From Nostoc flagelliforme FACHB-838 (GTDB lineage: Bacteria > Cyanobacteriota > Cyanobacteriia > Cyanobacteriales > Nostocaceae): a DNA stretch of 37,567 nt. The translations under genes were made by a program, and so were the position numbers. Position 1 is the first letter of the stretch, and each line of letters starts with the position of its first letter. Shown piece by piece: positions 7,459-14,817 of this stretch. The notes below the pieces were generated by a model, which searched no databases, had not been told where the DNA came from, and was given only the letters and a program-made list of their open reading frames with translations. Where the stretch lies: contig NZ_JACJSI010000067.1 of assembly GCF_014698065.1 (NCBI RefSeq), positions 1-37,567 on the forward strand, given 5' to 3'.

Positions 7459-8055
7459 ATGAACTTCTCGCCACAGTTAATGGCTTTAGGTGAGTACCTA
7501 GCTGGTGAATTTGATAATCGGGAACAAGCCATAGCCGAACCAATTTGGTATGTCCACCTGCGCCTGTGGCAAAGACCAGTTAATCTGTTTACAGAAGATA
7601 GCATCACCTTTTTTGCCGAACAGGCTAACGTTATTAACCTAGATCAAGCTTACCGTCAGCGAATTATCCGGTTGCGTCAGGGGAGCGACTCTGACGCAAC
7701 CGTGGAAGTACAATATTATATGCCTCAAGAGCCAGGTATATTAAAAGGCGCAGGTCATAACCCTGTTCTACTGAACAGATTGACACCCGAACAATTAGAT
7801 TTACTACCAGGTTGTATCCTAACAGTTACTTCAGAAAAACTAGCTGGCGATCGCTATAAATTTACCGCTGCCCCATTACCAGAGACCCGTTGCAGCTTTA
7901 CTTATCTTGGTAATAGCGTGAATGTTTCATTGGGTTTTACAGCTACGGCGACAGAATTTCACAGCTACGATAAAGGAATCGATCCAGCAACAGGAAAAGC
8001 AACCTGGGGAGCGATTATGGGGCCTTATCGCTACACCAAACGAAATCAGTATTAA
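7459..8055 (+). CDS. CpcT/CpeT-family phycobilin lyase
   Basis: 198 residues of the CpcT/CpeT family (PF06206), lyases that attach bilin chromophores to phycobiliprotein beta subunits (CpcT acts at Cys-155 of beta-phycocyanin). Typical elements are EPIWYVHLRLWQRP near residue 27, TFFAEQANV, YRQRIIRLRQ, LLPGCILTV and the C-terminal WGAIMGPYRYTKR. The family is beta-barrel-like. The start ATG is at the family position, though no strong ribosome site is visible. The N-terminus MNFSPQLMALGEYLAGEFDN differs from what I recall of the main Anabaena CpcT, so this may be the second paralogue; I leave the symbol blank. It stands alone, with no phycobilisome genes adjacent. Confidence 0.88.
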   Translation: MNFSPQLMALGEYLAGEFDNREQAIAEPIWYVHLRLWQRPVNLFTEDSITFFAEQANVINLDQAYRQRIIRLRQGSDSDATVEVQYYMPQEPGILKGAGHNPVLLNRLTPEQLDLLPGCILTVTSEKLAGDRYKFTAAPLPETRCSFTYLGNSVNVSLGFTATATEFHSYDKGIDPATGKATWGAIMGPYRYTKRNQY

Positions 8056-8108
8056 ATAAGACAAACTTATGAGTCATGAATGAATTAACTCTTAACTCCT
8101 AACTCTTT

Positions 8109-8477
8109 TTAACTGGCAATGCTACGAGGTACACCTTCTAAAGCTTCTTCTTCTGTTTCAAAAATTTCAAAGACAGTATCCATCATCGTCACTTCAAACA
8201 CGAGTTTGGCTTCGGGATGTACATTGCAGATGCGGAAACTGCCTTTGACTTTATCAGCATCACGCATTCCAGCTACCAAAGATGTGAGACCAGAACTATC
8301 AATAAAATTTACCTGAGCCAAATTTACAACTACATGGCGACTGAGTTTGGAAATACACTCTTGTAATTTCAGGCGAAATTGCCAAGCAGTGGTGATATCC
8401 AAACGACCTGCTGGTGTCAGCACAATAACGGTGTTTCCGTCCTGGGTTGTATAAGTTTTTTGGTCTATATGAATCAC
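8109..8477 (-). CDS. STAS-domain anti-sigma factor antagonist
   Basis: 122 residues forming one STAS domain of the SpoIIAA/RsbV type. GRLDITTAWQFRLKL is near residues 24-38, and the signature FIDSSGLTSLV at 58-68 carries Ser61/Ser62, where partner-switching kinases phosphorylate such proteins. The start is GTG (8475-8477) with a strong GGGAGGG just upstream. It probably regulates a sigma factor or another target through a kinase/phosphatase pair, but no such partner is adjacent. The sigF gene about 23 kb to the right is a group 3 sigma factor; a link is speculative. Confidence 0.88.
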   Translation of the reverse strand: MIHIDQKTYTTQDGNTVIVLTPAGRLDITTAWQFRLKLQECISKLSRHVVVNLAQVNFIDSSGLTSLVAGMRDADKVKGSFRICNVHPEAKLVFEVTMMDTVFEIFETEEEALEGVPRSIAS

Positions 8478-8684
8478 TAAATCCCTCCCCGTGGCATTCC
8501 TTTTAAGATTAGCTAGTTACAGCATTTTTGAATGCTGTCACTTGAGATTAACAAGCTATAGCTAAAAATGTCACCTTTTTCTGCTAAGTGCTTAACTTTA
8601 GTAGTTTAACTCACCAAAATAATGCTGAGTAGCAATTTAAAGAGGGAGTGGAGAGTGCGGAGCGGGAATTATGGACTGAAAACC

Positions 8685-8726
8685 AGGGACTGCAATATCT
8701 TTGCTAATACCCAATTCCCAGTCCCT
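8685..8726 (-). terminator. Inverted repeat after hemF
   Basis: AGGGACTG (8685-8692) pairs with CAGTCCCT (8719-8726) around a 26-nt loop just beyond the hemF stop codon. This CCAGGGACTG-type repeat is common between cyanobacterial genes. Terminator function is possible but no T run follows. Confidence 0.35.
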
Positions 8727-8731
8727 AGCCC

Positions 8732-9775
8732 CTATTGAGGCGGTGTCCAGTTGATCCAATCTTGAGGCTTAAGGAAGGTTTCATACAACTCAGCTTCGGG
8801 AGAATTGGGTTCCGGTTTATAGCCGTATTCCCAGCGCACTAAGGGTGGTAAAGACATGAGAATTGATTCGGTGCGTCCGTTGGTTTGCAGACCAAAAATA
8901 GTGCCTCGGTCATAAACCAAGTTAAATTCTACATATCGTCCCCGGCGGTAAAGTTGAAAATTTCGTTGGCGATCGCCATACTCCATCCCATTGCGCCGTT
9001 CTACAATTGGTACGTAGGCTGGTAAAAATGCTTTGCCACAGTCTTGCACAAAGGCAAACAAATCTTCCCAATTGCGTGTTTCTGGTGTTCCCACCTGGTT
9101 GCTATACATAGCCGCTTCCCCGTTGGGATTTGGCCCGCGATATAAAGCACCCTGACCATCTTGGTAATCAAAAAACAGACCACCTACACCCCGTGTCTCA
9201 TCACGATGCTTCAGGTAAAAATATTCATCACACCACCGCTTAAACACTGAGTAATACTCTGGGTGGTGTTTGTCACACGCCTGTTTTAATGTTTTGTGTA
9301 AATGTGCTGCATCTTCAGCAAAAGGGTAATAAGGTGTCAAATCAAGACCACCACCAAACCACCACACTGGCCCCGCTTCAAAATAGCGGTAATTTAAATG
9401 AACTGTGGGCACATAAGGATTATGAGGATGTAATACCATTGAAGTCCCTGTAGCATAAAAGCCATGCCCTGCTGCTTCCGGGCGTTGGGCTAAAATTGAA
9501 GCTGGCAAATGGGAACCCCAAACTTCAGAAAAATTTACACCCCCTTGTTCAAATATTGCACCATCGCGTAGCACACGCGATCGCCCTCCCCCTCCTTCTG
9601 GGCGTTCCCAACTATCTTCATGAAACTTACCCACACCATCTACTTCTGTCAACGCGTGCGTAATTTCGTCTTGCAGTTGTTTCATAAACTGACTGACCCT
9701 AGCCTGAGCGTCAGTTGCTGGCAAAGATTTGGATGACTCTGCTTCTACAGTTGGTATTTGCGAGTTGGTCAACAT
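8732..9775 (-). CDS. hemF: Oxygen-dependent coproporphyrinogen III oxidase
   Basis: 347 residues. HemF converts coproporphyrinogen III to protoporphyrinogen IX with O2 in haem and chlorophyll synthesis. Family blocks are in order: GGGGRSRVLRDGAIFEQGGV (substrate loop), HPHNPYVPTVHLNYRYFE, WWFGGGLDLTPYYPF, GGLFFDYQDG, RRGRYVEFNLVYDRGTIFGL and LMSLPPLVRWEYGY. Length matches cyanobacterial HemF. ATG start at 9773-9775 agrees with the family. It is monocistronic, with gaps on both sides. Confidence 0.97.
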   Translation of the reverse strand: MLTNSQIPTVEAESSKSLPATDAQARVSQFMKQLQDEITHALTEVDGVGKFHEDSWERPEGGGGRSRVLRDGAIFEQGGVNFSEVWGSHLPASILAQRPEAAGHGFYATGTSMVLHPHNPYVPTVHLNYRYFEAGPVWWFGGGLDLTPYYPFAEDAAHLHKTLKQACDKHHPEYYSVFKRWCDEYFYLKHRDETRGVGGLFFDYQDGQGALYRGPNPNGEAAMYSNQVGTPETRNWEDLFAFVQDCGKAFLPAYVPIVERRNGMEYGDRQRNFQLYRRGRYVEFNLVYDRGTIFGLQTNGRTESILMSLPPLVRWEYGYKPEPNSPEAELYETFLKPQDWINWTPPQ

Positions 9776-10224
9776 AGATTCCCGAACCTAAATTACAATT
9801 TCCAGAAAGCCACAAATTTTTCATTTTAAAATTTGGGGGAAACACGCGCCAACAATCAAGCTTTATTTACCCAACCTGCTTTTTTATTACTGGTTAAGCA
9901 TTTATACGATTGATAGGCATCACTAGAGTTATTTTCCCTCAAATGCGTATAGGCTTGTATATTGACTGAGTTTTTTTTGAAATTCTTAATTGGAACATTC
10001 TGGTATAAACACTAGACTTTAGTTTTAACCTTTAATTATCAAGGGTTTGACTGTCCTACTCAGAACTTTTTTGCCATATTGCTGATGTTGGCTGTTAGGG
10101 CCTATCCAGAATTGAGGCTTGCTATGGTTAGAGCATTTTTGAGAAAGTTTTAATTTAGGGGTTGAGCGTAGTTGCACACCATACCAGAGTTACCAGAAAG
10201 TGTCTAGGGAAGAGGATTAGGAAA
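9776..10224. other. Gap upstream of hemF and the SRPBCC gene
   Basis: About 450 bp, AT-rich, lying between divergent genes (hemF on minus, SRPBCC on plus), so both promoters should be here. A TTG-initiated 21-residue extension of the SRPBCC frame (10162-10224) is open but not convincing. I see no RNA gene. Confidence 0.4.
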
Positions 10225-10749
10225 ATGCAAGGTTGGTTATCCAAATTCATCCACCGCAAACGTCGTCGGTTTTGCGCTTCTCTGGTGTGGACGTATCGAG
10301 AGATTAGTTCTGCTTCTGTAGATGAACTCTGGCAAAAAGTGGTTGACTTAACAGATGTTTCCTGGCATCCACAACTTAAGAGTACCAATGTCCCCTACGG
10401 ATTAGTACCCAAACCAGGATTAATTTTTCAAGCCGTAACACGCTTTTCGCCGATTCCCATCCAGATTTTTGTAGAACGTGTCAATCCAAGAGAGATGCTG
10501 AGTATCCGAGTCTTGGCGATTCCTGGAATAGAGGAACGGGTGACATATCAAGTAGAGTCAACGGTTTGTGGTACTTGTTTGTCTTATTCTGTAACATTAC
10601 GCGGATGGCTGTCGCCTTTAATTTGGTCTTTATCCCGTCCTTATGCAGACCGCGTTGCCCGGGCTTTAGTCGAGGCAGTAGAAAAGACGCCATTACCAGC
10701 AGTATCTAGTAAGAAAAAATCCCTTAATGGTAGTTGTTTTGATTTTTAG
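10225..10749 (+). CDS. SRPBCC-family protein
   Basis: 174 residues from ATG at 10225, preceded by GAGGATTAGG as a ribosome site. The reading frame is open back to TTG at 10162, but the ATG with its ribosome site is preferred. The N-terminus is very basic (HRKRRRF). The rest fits the START/SRPBCC polyketide-cyclase-like helix-grip fold: VWTYREISSASVDELWQKVVDL, then SWHPQLKSTNV, beta strands, and the long C-terminal helix PYADRVARALVEAVEKT. Such proteins bind hydrophobic ligands, and cyanobacteria carry several. The specific ligand is unknown. It is monocistronic. Confidence 0.75.
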   Translation: MQGWLSKFIHRKRRRFCASLVWTYREISSASVDELWQKVVDLTDVSWHPQLKSTNVPYGLVPKPGLIFQAVTRFSPIPIQIFVERVNPREMLSIRVLAIPGIEERVTYQVESTVCGTCLSYSVTLRGWLSPLIWSLSRPYADRVARALVEAVEKTPLPAVSSKKKSLNGSCFDF

Positions 10750-11022
10750 GGGCTGGGGATTGGGGAAGCAGGAGAGCAGGGAATAGGTTACAGGGTACAG
10801 ATTACTGCTTATCACCTGTCTATCACCTGTCACCTCCCTCCTAATCCCAATGCCCAATGCCCAAAGAAAGTTAAGATTCTATTAGGTGATACTGCAATTT
10901 GCTAAGTTTTATTACGGCAGTGACAGTGATAACACTAAGCTGACCTTACTTAAGAAAGCATCGAGTTAATAACTAAGATGTTCGCCACAGGTGTATTTAT
11001 TCATTTTGAATTTTGAATTTTT

Positions 11023-12093
11023 ATGTACGATGTTCTCGATTCTCGCTCTGTCTTAGAAGTTTTGCGACCAGTGGAAGACCCAGAACTCCGTAAAAGTCTG
11101 GTAGAACTGAATATGATTCGCAACGTCACAATTGATGGTGGCAAGGTTAGTTTCACTTTAGTTTTAACCACTCCTGCCTGTCCTTTACGTGAATTTATTG
11201 TTGAAGACTGTCAGAAAGCTGTCAAAAAACTTCCAGGTGTTATAGATGTCAGCATAGAAGTGACGGCAGAAACACCGCAACAAAAAAGTTTGCCCGATCG
11301 CACTGGCATTTCTGGGGTGAAAAATATCATTGCTGTTTCCAGTGGCAAAGGTGGCGTTGGTAAAAGTACGGTGGCGGTGAATGTTGCGGTGGCTCTAGGT
11401 CAAACAGGGGCAAAAGTCGGCTTGCTAGATGCTGATATTTACGGCCCCAATGACCCTACCATGCTGGGTTTAGCTGATGCTCAAATTGTAGTACGTTCCA
11501 CTGAAACAGGCGATATTCTAGAACCTGCTTTTAATCACGGTGTCAAATTAGTTTCAATGGGCTTTTTGATTGACCGAGATCAACCAGTAATTTGGCGGGG
11601 GCCTATGCTCAATGGTGTAATTCGCCAGTTTCTCTATCAAGTTGAATGGGGAGAACTGGATTATTTGATTGTAGATATGCCACCAGGAACCGGAGATGCT
11701 CAGTTAACTTTAACTCAAGCAGTGCCAATGGCAGGGGCAGTAATTGTCACCACGCCGCAAAACGTAGCCCTGTTAGATTCTCGTAAGGGATTACGGATGT
11801 TCCAACAGATGAATGTCCCAGTATTGGGTATTGTAGAAAATATGAGCTATTTTATACCCCCAGATCAACCAGATAAGCAGTATGACATCTTTGGTTCCGG
11901 TGGTGGTTCCAAAACATCTGCTGAATTGGGAGTGCCACTATTGGGGTGCGTACCGCTAGAGATTTCCACGCGAGTTGGTGGCGACAGTGGTGTGCCGATA
12001 GTCGTTGGCGATCCAGATTCAGCTTCGGCAAAAGCGTTAACAGCGATCGCTCTTAATATTGCTGGTAAAGTATCAGTTGCTGCTTTGACATAA
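11023..12093 (+). CDS. mrp: Mrp/ApbC-family iron-sulfur carrier ATPase
   Basis: 356 residues. An N-terminal MIP18/DUF59 domain (about 8-85, with TTPACPLREFI carrying its cysteine) is followed by a P-loop ATPase. The deviant Walker A is SSGKGGVGKST (106-116); LLDADIYGPNDPTML and DYLIVDMPPGTGDAQ come next. It is a scaffold or carrier for Fe-S clusters, like plant HCF101. At the position where E. coli Mrp and Nbp35 have the CxxC cluster-binding pair (after VENMSYF), this protein reads IPPDQPDKQYDIFG, with no cysteine. HCF101-like proteins also lack it, so this is a class feature rather than damage. It is monocistronic; the repeat-rich gap 10750-11022 lies upstream. Confidence 0.92.
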   Translation: MYDVLDSRSVLEVLRPVEDPELRKSLVELNMIRNVTIDGGKVSFTLVLTTPACPLREFIVEDCQKAVKKLPGVIDVSIEVTAETPQQKSLPDRTGISGVKNIIAVSSGKGGVGKSTVAVNVAVALGQTGAKVGLLDADIYGPNDPTMLGLADAQIVVRSTETGDILEPAFNHGVKLVSMGFLIDRDQPVIWRGPMLNGVIRQFLYQVEWGELDYLIVDMPPGTGDAQLTLTQAVPMAGAVIVTTPQNVALLDSRKGLRMFQQMNVPVLGIVENMSYFIPPDQPDKQYDIFGSGGGSKTSAELGVPLLGCVPLEISTRVGGDSGVPIVVGDPDSASAKALTAIALNIAGKVSVAALT

Positions 12094-12260
12094 TTAATTT
12101 TAACTTCTATCTATTTCCTGGGCTATAGCTTGGGAATACTAGGGACTGGGTATTAGGGACAAGATGGGCAAGCAGAGGGAAAATAACCAATGCCCAATGC
12201 TCATGCCCCATACCCCATGCCCAACAATTAAATCTAAAAGCTAAAGTCTAAACTAGCACA

Positions 12261-13574
12261 ATGTTATTAAAACGATCGCTCCCCAAAATTCGCTGGAAGT
12301 CTTGGGTTAAGCCTTGGCAGAATGTAGATTGGCTACTATTTTGTTTGCCAATTGCTGTCAGTATCTTTGGTGGACTCATGATTCTCAGTACGGAACTGAA
12401 GCAGCCAGTAGCTGACTGGTGGTGGCACTGGATGGTAGCGGGTATCGGTGTACTTATAGCCCTGTTTTTATCTCGTATCCGTTATGAAGTTTTAATGCAG
12501 TGGCACTGGGTAACTTATGCAATAACAAATTTCAGCTTAATTGCTGTGATGATTGTTGGCACTAGCGCCAAAGGGGCACAGAGGTGGATTCCTATTGCTG
12601 GTTTCAATGTCCAACCCTCTGAATTTGCCAAAGTCGGCATGATTATCACCTTAGCAGCTTTGCTACACAGGCGTACTGCTTCCACCCTTGAAGGTGTTTT
12701 CCGCGTTCTGGCGATCACCGCTATACCTTGGGGATTAATATTTTTACAGCCAGATTTAGCAACATCAATGGTATATGGTGCGATCGTCTTAGGAATGCTT
12801 TACTGGGCAAATGCTAACCCAGGCTGGTTAATTCTCATGATTTCTCCTGTGGTTGCTGCTATTTTGTTTAGTATATCTTGGCCTTTATCAGAGCCGATAG
12901 TTTTATTCAAAGAACTATCTTTTGGGCCATTAGGGCTAGTTTGGTCAGTTGCTATGGCAATTGTGGGCTGGCAAACTCTTCCCTGGCGTCGATTTGGTTT
13001 AGGTGCTATCGGTGCGTGGACTCTCAACATACTGGGTGGCGAATTAGGAGTCTTTGCCTGGAACCATATTTTGAAAGAGTATCAAAAAGATCGGTTAACT
13101 GTATTCATGAATCCCGATCATGATCCCCTTGGTGCTGGGTATCACTTAATTCAATCTCGCATTGCGATTGGTGCTGGTGAAATTTGGGGATGGGGTCTGT
13201 TCAAGGGGCCAATGACGCAACTGAATTTCGTGCCTGAACAGCATACAGACTTTATTTTCTCCGCAGTGGGGGAAGAATTTGGCTTTATTGGTTGTTTGCT
13301 TGTGCTGTTTGTCTTCTGCTTAATTTGCTTGCGTCTACTGCATATTGCCCAAACCGCCAAAGATAACTTTGGTTCCTTGTTGGCTATTGGCGTTTTGTCC
13401 ATGATCGTGTTTCAGGTGATTGTGAACGTTGGCATGACTGTTGGTTTAGCGCCTGTGGCAGGAATTCCCCTTCCTTGGATGAGTTATGGGCGTTCTGCTA
13501 TGTTGACTAACTTCATTGCCTTGGGAATAGTAGAATCGGTAGCAAATTTTCGACAAAGGCAGAAGTATTATTGA
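12261..13574 (+). CDS. rodA: Rod-shape-determining protein RodA (SEDS glycosyltransferase)
   Basis: 437 residues, polytopic with about ten spans. SEDS-family motifs include GAQRWIPIAGFNVQPSEFAKV near residue 105, FLQPDLATSMVY, the extracellular loop NPDHDPLGAGYHLIQSRIAIG with GLFKGPMTQLNFVPEQHTDFIFSAVGEE, and the C-terminal PLPWMSYGRSAMLTN. RodA polymerises peptidoglycan strands from lipid II with a class B PBP during elongation. The usual SYGGSS motif reads SYGRSA here, which I believe is common in cyanobacteria. ATG start; no partner PBP2 (mrdA) gene adjacent. ndhS follows 80 bp later. Confidence 0.93.
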   Translation: MLLKRSLPKIRWKSWVKPWQNVDWLLFCLPIAVSIFGGLMILSTELKQPVADWWWHWMVAGIGVLIALFLSRIRYEVLMQWHWVTYAITNFSLIAVMIVGTSAKGAQRWIPIAGFNVQPSEFAKVGMIITLAALLHRRTASTLEGVFRVLAITAIPWGLIFLQPDLATSMVYGAIVLGMLYWANANPGWLILMISPVVAAILFSISWPLSEPIVLFKELSFGPLGLVWSVAMAIVGWQTLPWRRFGLGAIGAWTLNILGGELGVFAWNHILKEYQKDRLTVFMNPDHDPLGAGYHLIQSRIAIGAGEIWGWGLFKGPMTQLNFVPEQHTDFIFSAVGEEFGFIGCLLVLFVFCLICLRLLHIAQTAKDNFGSLLAIGVLSMIVFQVIVNVGMTVGLAPVAGIPLPWMSYGRSAMLTNFIALGIVESVANFRQRQKYY

Positions 13575-13654
13575 TTCGTCATTTGTAAGAACCAACGACA
13601 AATGGCTAATGACAAGTATTAAGCTATTAAAAGGAAACAAGCGAGGCTAAAAAC

Positions 13655-13852
13655 ATGATCCTGCCTGGAGCAACTGTCCGCATCAAAAATCCCGCAGATA
13701 CCTATTATCGCTACGAAGGACTCGTGCAACGGGTGACTGATGGTAAAGTAGCCGTCTTATTTGAAGGTGGTAACTGGGATAAATTAGTTACCTTCCGTTT
13801 GAGTGAATTGGAAATTGTAGAGACTACCGCCGGACGTAAAAAAGCCAAATAA
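13655..13852 (+). CDS. ndhS: NAD(P)H-quinone oxidoreductase subunit S
   Basis: 65 residues matching NdhS (DUF3252), a small SH3-like subunit that forms the ferredoxin docking site of the cyanobacterial/plastid NDH-1 complex at the thylakoid. The whole protein is conserved: MILPGATVRIKNPADTYYR, YEGLVQRVTDGKVAVLFEGG, then NWDKLVTFRLSELE. The ribosome site AAAGGA/GCGAGG lies upstream of the ATG. It lies 80 bp after rodA on the same strand but is probably a separate unit. Confidence 0.93.
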   Translation: MILPGATVRIKNPADTYYRYEGLVQRVTDGKVAVLFEGGNWDKLVTFRLSELEIVETTAGRKKAK

Positions 13853-13855
13853 GAT

Positions 13856-14014
13856 TAGTCATTAGTCATTTGTCCTTCGTGTTATTTGGCAAAGACTAAT
13901 GACTAATGACCCTTACGGGTGACGCTCGTTCCTCGCTAACGCTGCGCTAACGCCAGTCACTCATGGGGGAAACCCCCAAGACCGCGCTGGCTCACCAATG
14001 ACTAATGACTAAAT
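13856..14014. repeat. Nostoc-type palindromic intergenic repeats
   Basis: GATTAGTCATTAGTCATT and its inverted versions GACTAATGACTAATGAC occur on both sides of a GC-richer block (13910-13990) that contains the well-known Nostoc element GACGCTCGTTCCTCGCTAACG. The outer arms can pair over the whole 150 bp. It has no coding content and acts as a spacer between ndhS and the next gene. Confidence 0.6.
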
Positions 14015-14018
14015 TACT

Positions 14019-14675
14019 ATGCGCCTCCCACTACCACAGTTTGCCACTGGCGATCGCCATCCTAACCACATTGCAGAGGTAATCGAAACTACTAGTACTG
14101 AATTTTTAGCTCAGTGTTTGGAACCAGAAGATTTGAGCTTTCCCTCCATGCCACCCTTTGGTAGTTGGGTCTGTTCTCTAGATGAAGAATCTGGCAATAA
14201 AATTTATGCTGTGGTGTATTATGCCACAACTATGCCCATAGATTCTGTACACCGAGCTAGAGCTTTGGGGTTGTCATTGCAAGATTTACGGGAGGAACAA
14301 CCCCAAATATTTGCCATGCTCAGAACAGAATTCCGGGCTGCGATCGTCGGATTTGAACTATCTTTGCAAAATCAAAGTTATAACCAAAGAGTATATCAGT
14401 ATCTACCACCCCGTCCCCCACAAATTCATCAAGCTGTTTATCGGTGTGAACCAGAAGCTATCATTAAATTTACCGAAGAACTAGATTTTTTAAGGACACT
14501 GCTTTGTATCAATGGTGCGCCTATAGAGTCTTTAACCGCAGCTGCCATTCGAGATGTATATCAGTTACGCAAAGCTGACCGAGAATGGCTAATTAAAGCT
14601 GGACGTAGCTTAAGTGTGCTATTGAAAGACGACTACGATCGCTTGCGGTTCATTTTGAGTCAAATCCACCCCTAG
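14019..14675 (+). CDS. Conserved cyanobacterial HAS-barrel-type protein
   Basis: 218 residues. The N-terminal 75 residues look like a HAS-barrel (ATP synthase-like beta barrel) domain: a FATGDRHPNHIAEVIET start, and PPFGSWVCSLDEESGNKIYAVVYYA with the typical turn pattern. The rest is helical, with TMPIDSVHRARALGLSLQDLREEQPQIF and a C-terminal DREWLIKAGRSLSVLLKDDYDRLRFIL-like region. I know it only as a conserved hypothetical protein of cyanobacteria; similar barrels sit at the start of HerA-type ATPases, but no ATPase domain is present here. No function can be assigned. ATG start at the family position. Confidence 0.75.
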   Translation: MRLPLPQFATGDRHPNHIAEVIETTSTEFLAQCLEPEDLSFPSMPPFGSWVCSLDEESGNKIYAVVYYATTMPIDSVHRARALGLSLQDLREEQPQIFAMLRTEFRAAIVGFELSLQNQSYNQRVYQYLPPRPPQIHQAVYRCEPEAIIKFTEELDFLRTLLCINGAPIESLTAAAIRDVYQLRKADREWLIKAGRSLSVLLKDDYDRLRFILSQIHP

Positions 14676-14817
14676 ATAGTTAGTTCTGAGATAATCGCCT
14701 AGTTAATGTAAGTTAATATTTTTGATTTTTCCTCAGGTGGCTTCTCCATTTATATCAATCAAGCGATCGCCCCTAAAGTAATCGTTATTTTACCATAGCC
14801 CCTTCAAGTCCTACATC

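Noticed and set aside
10162..10224. N-terminal extension of the SRPBCC gene from TTG
   Set aside because: The ATG at 10225 has a better ribosome site and the extension has no family support.
11023..12093. Loss of the CxxC motif in Mrp as a defect
   Set aside because: HCF101-like proteins of plants and, as far as I recall, cyanobacteria also lack it; the rest of the protein is intact.
13910..13990. Possible small RNA between ndhS and the HAS-barrel gene
   Set aside because: The sequence is a widespread Nostoc repeat with no promoter or terminator specific to this site.
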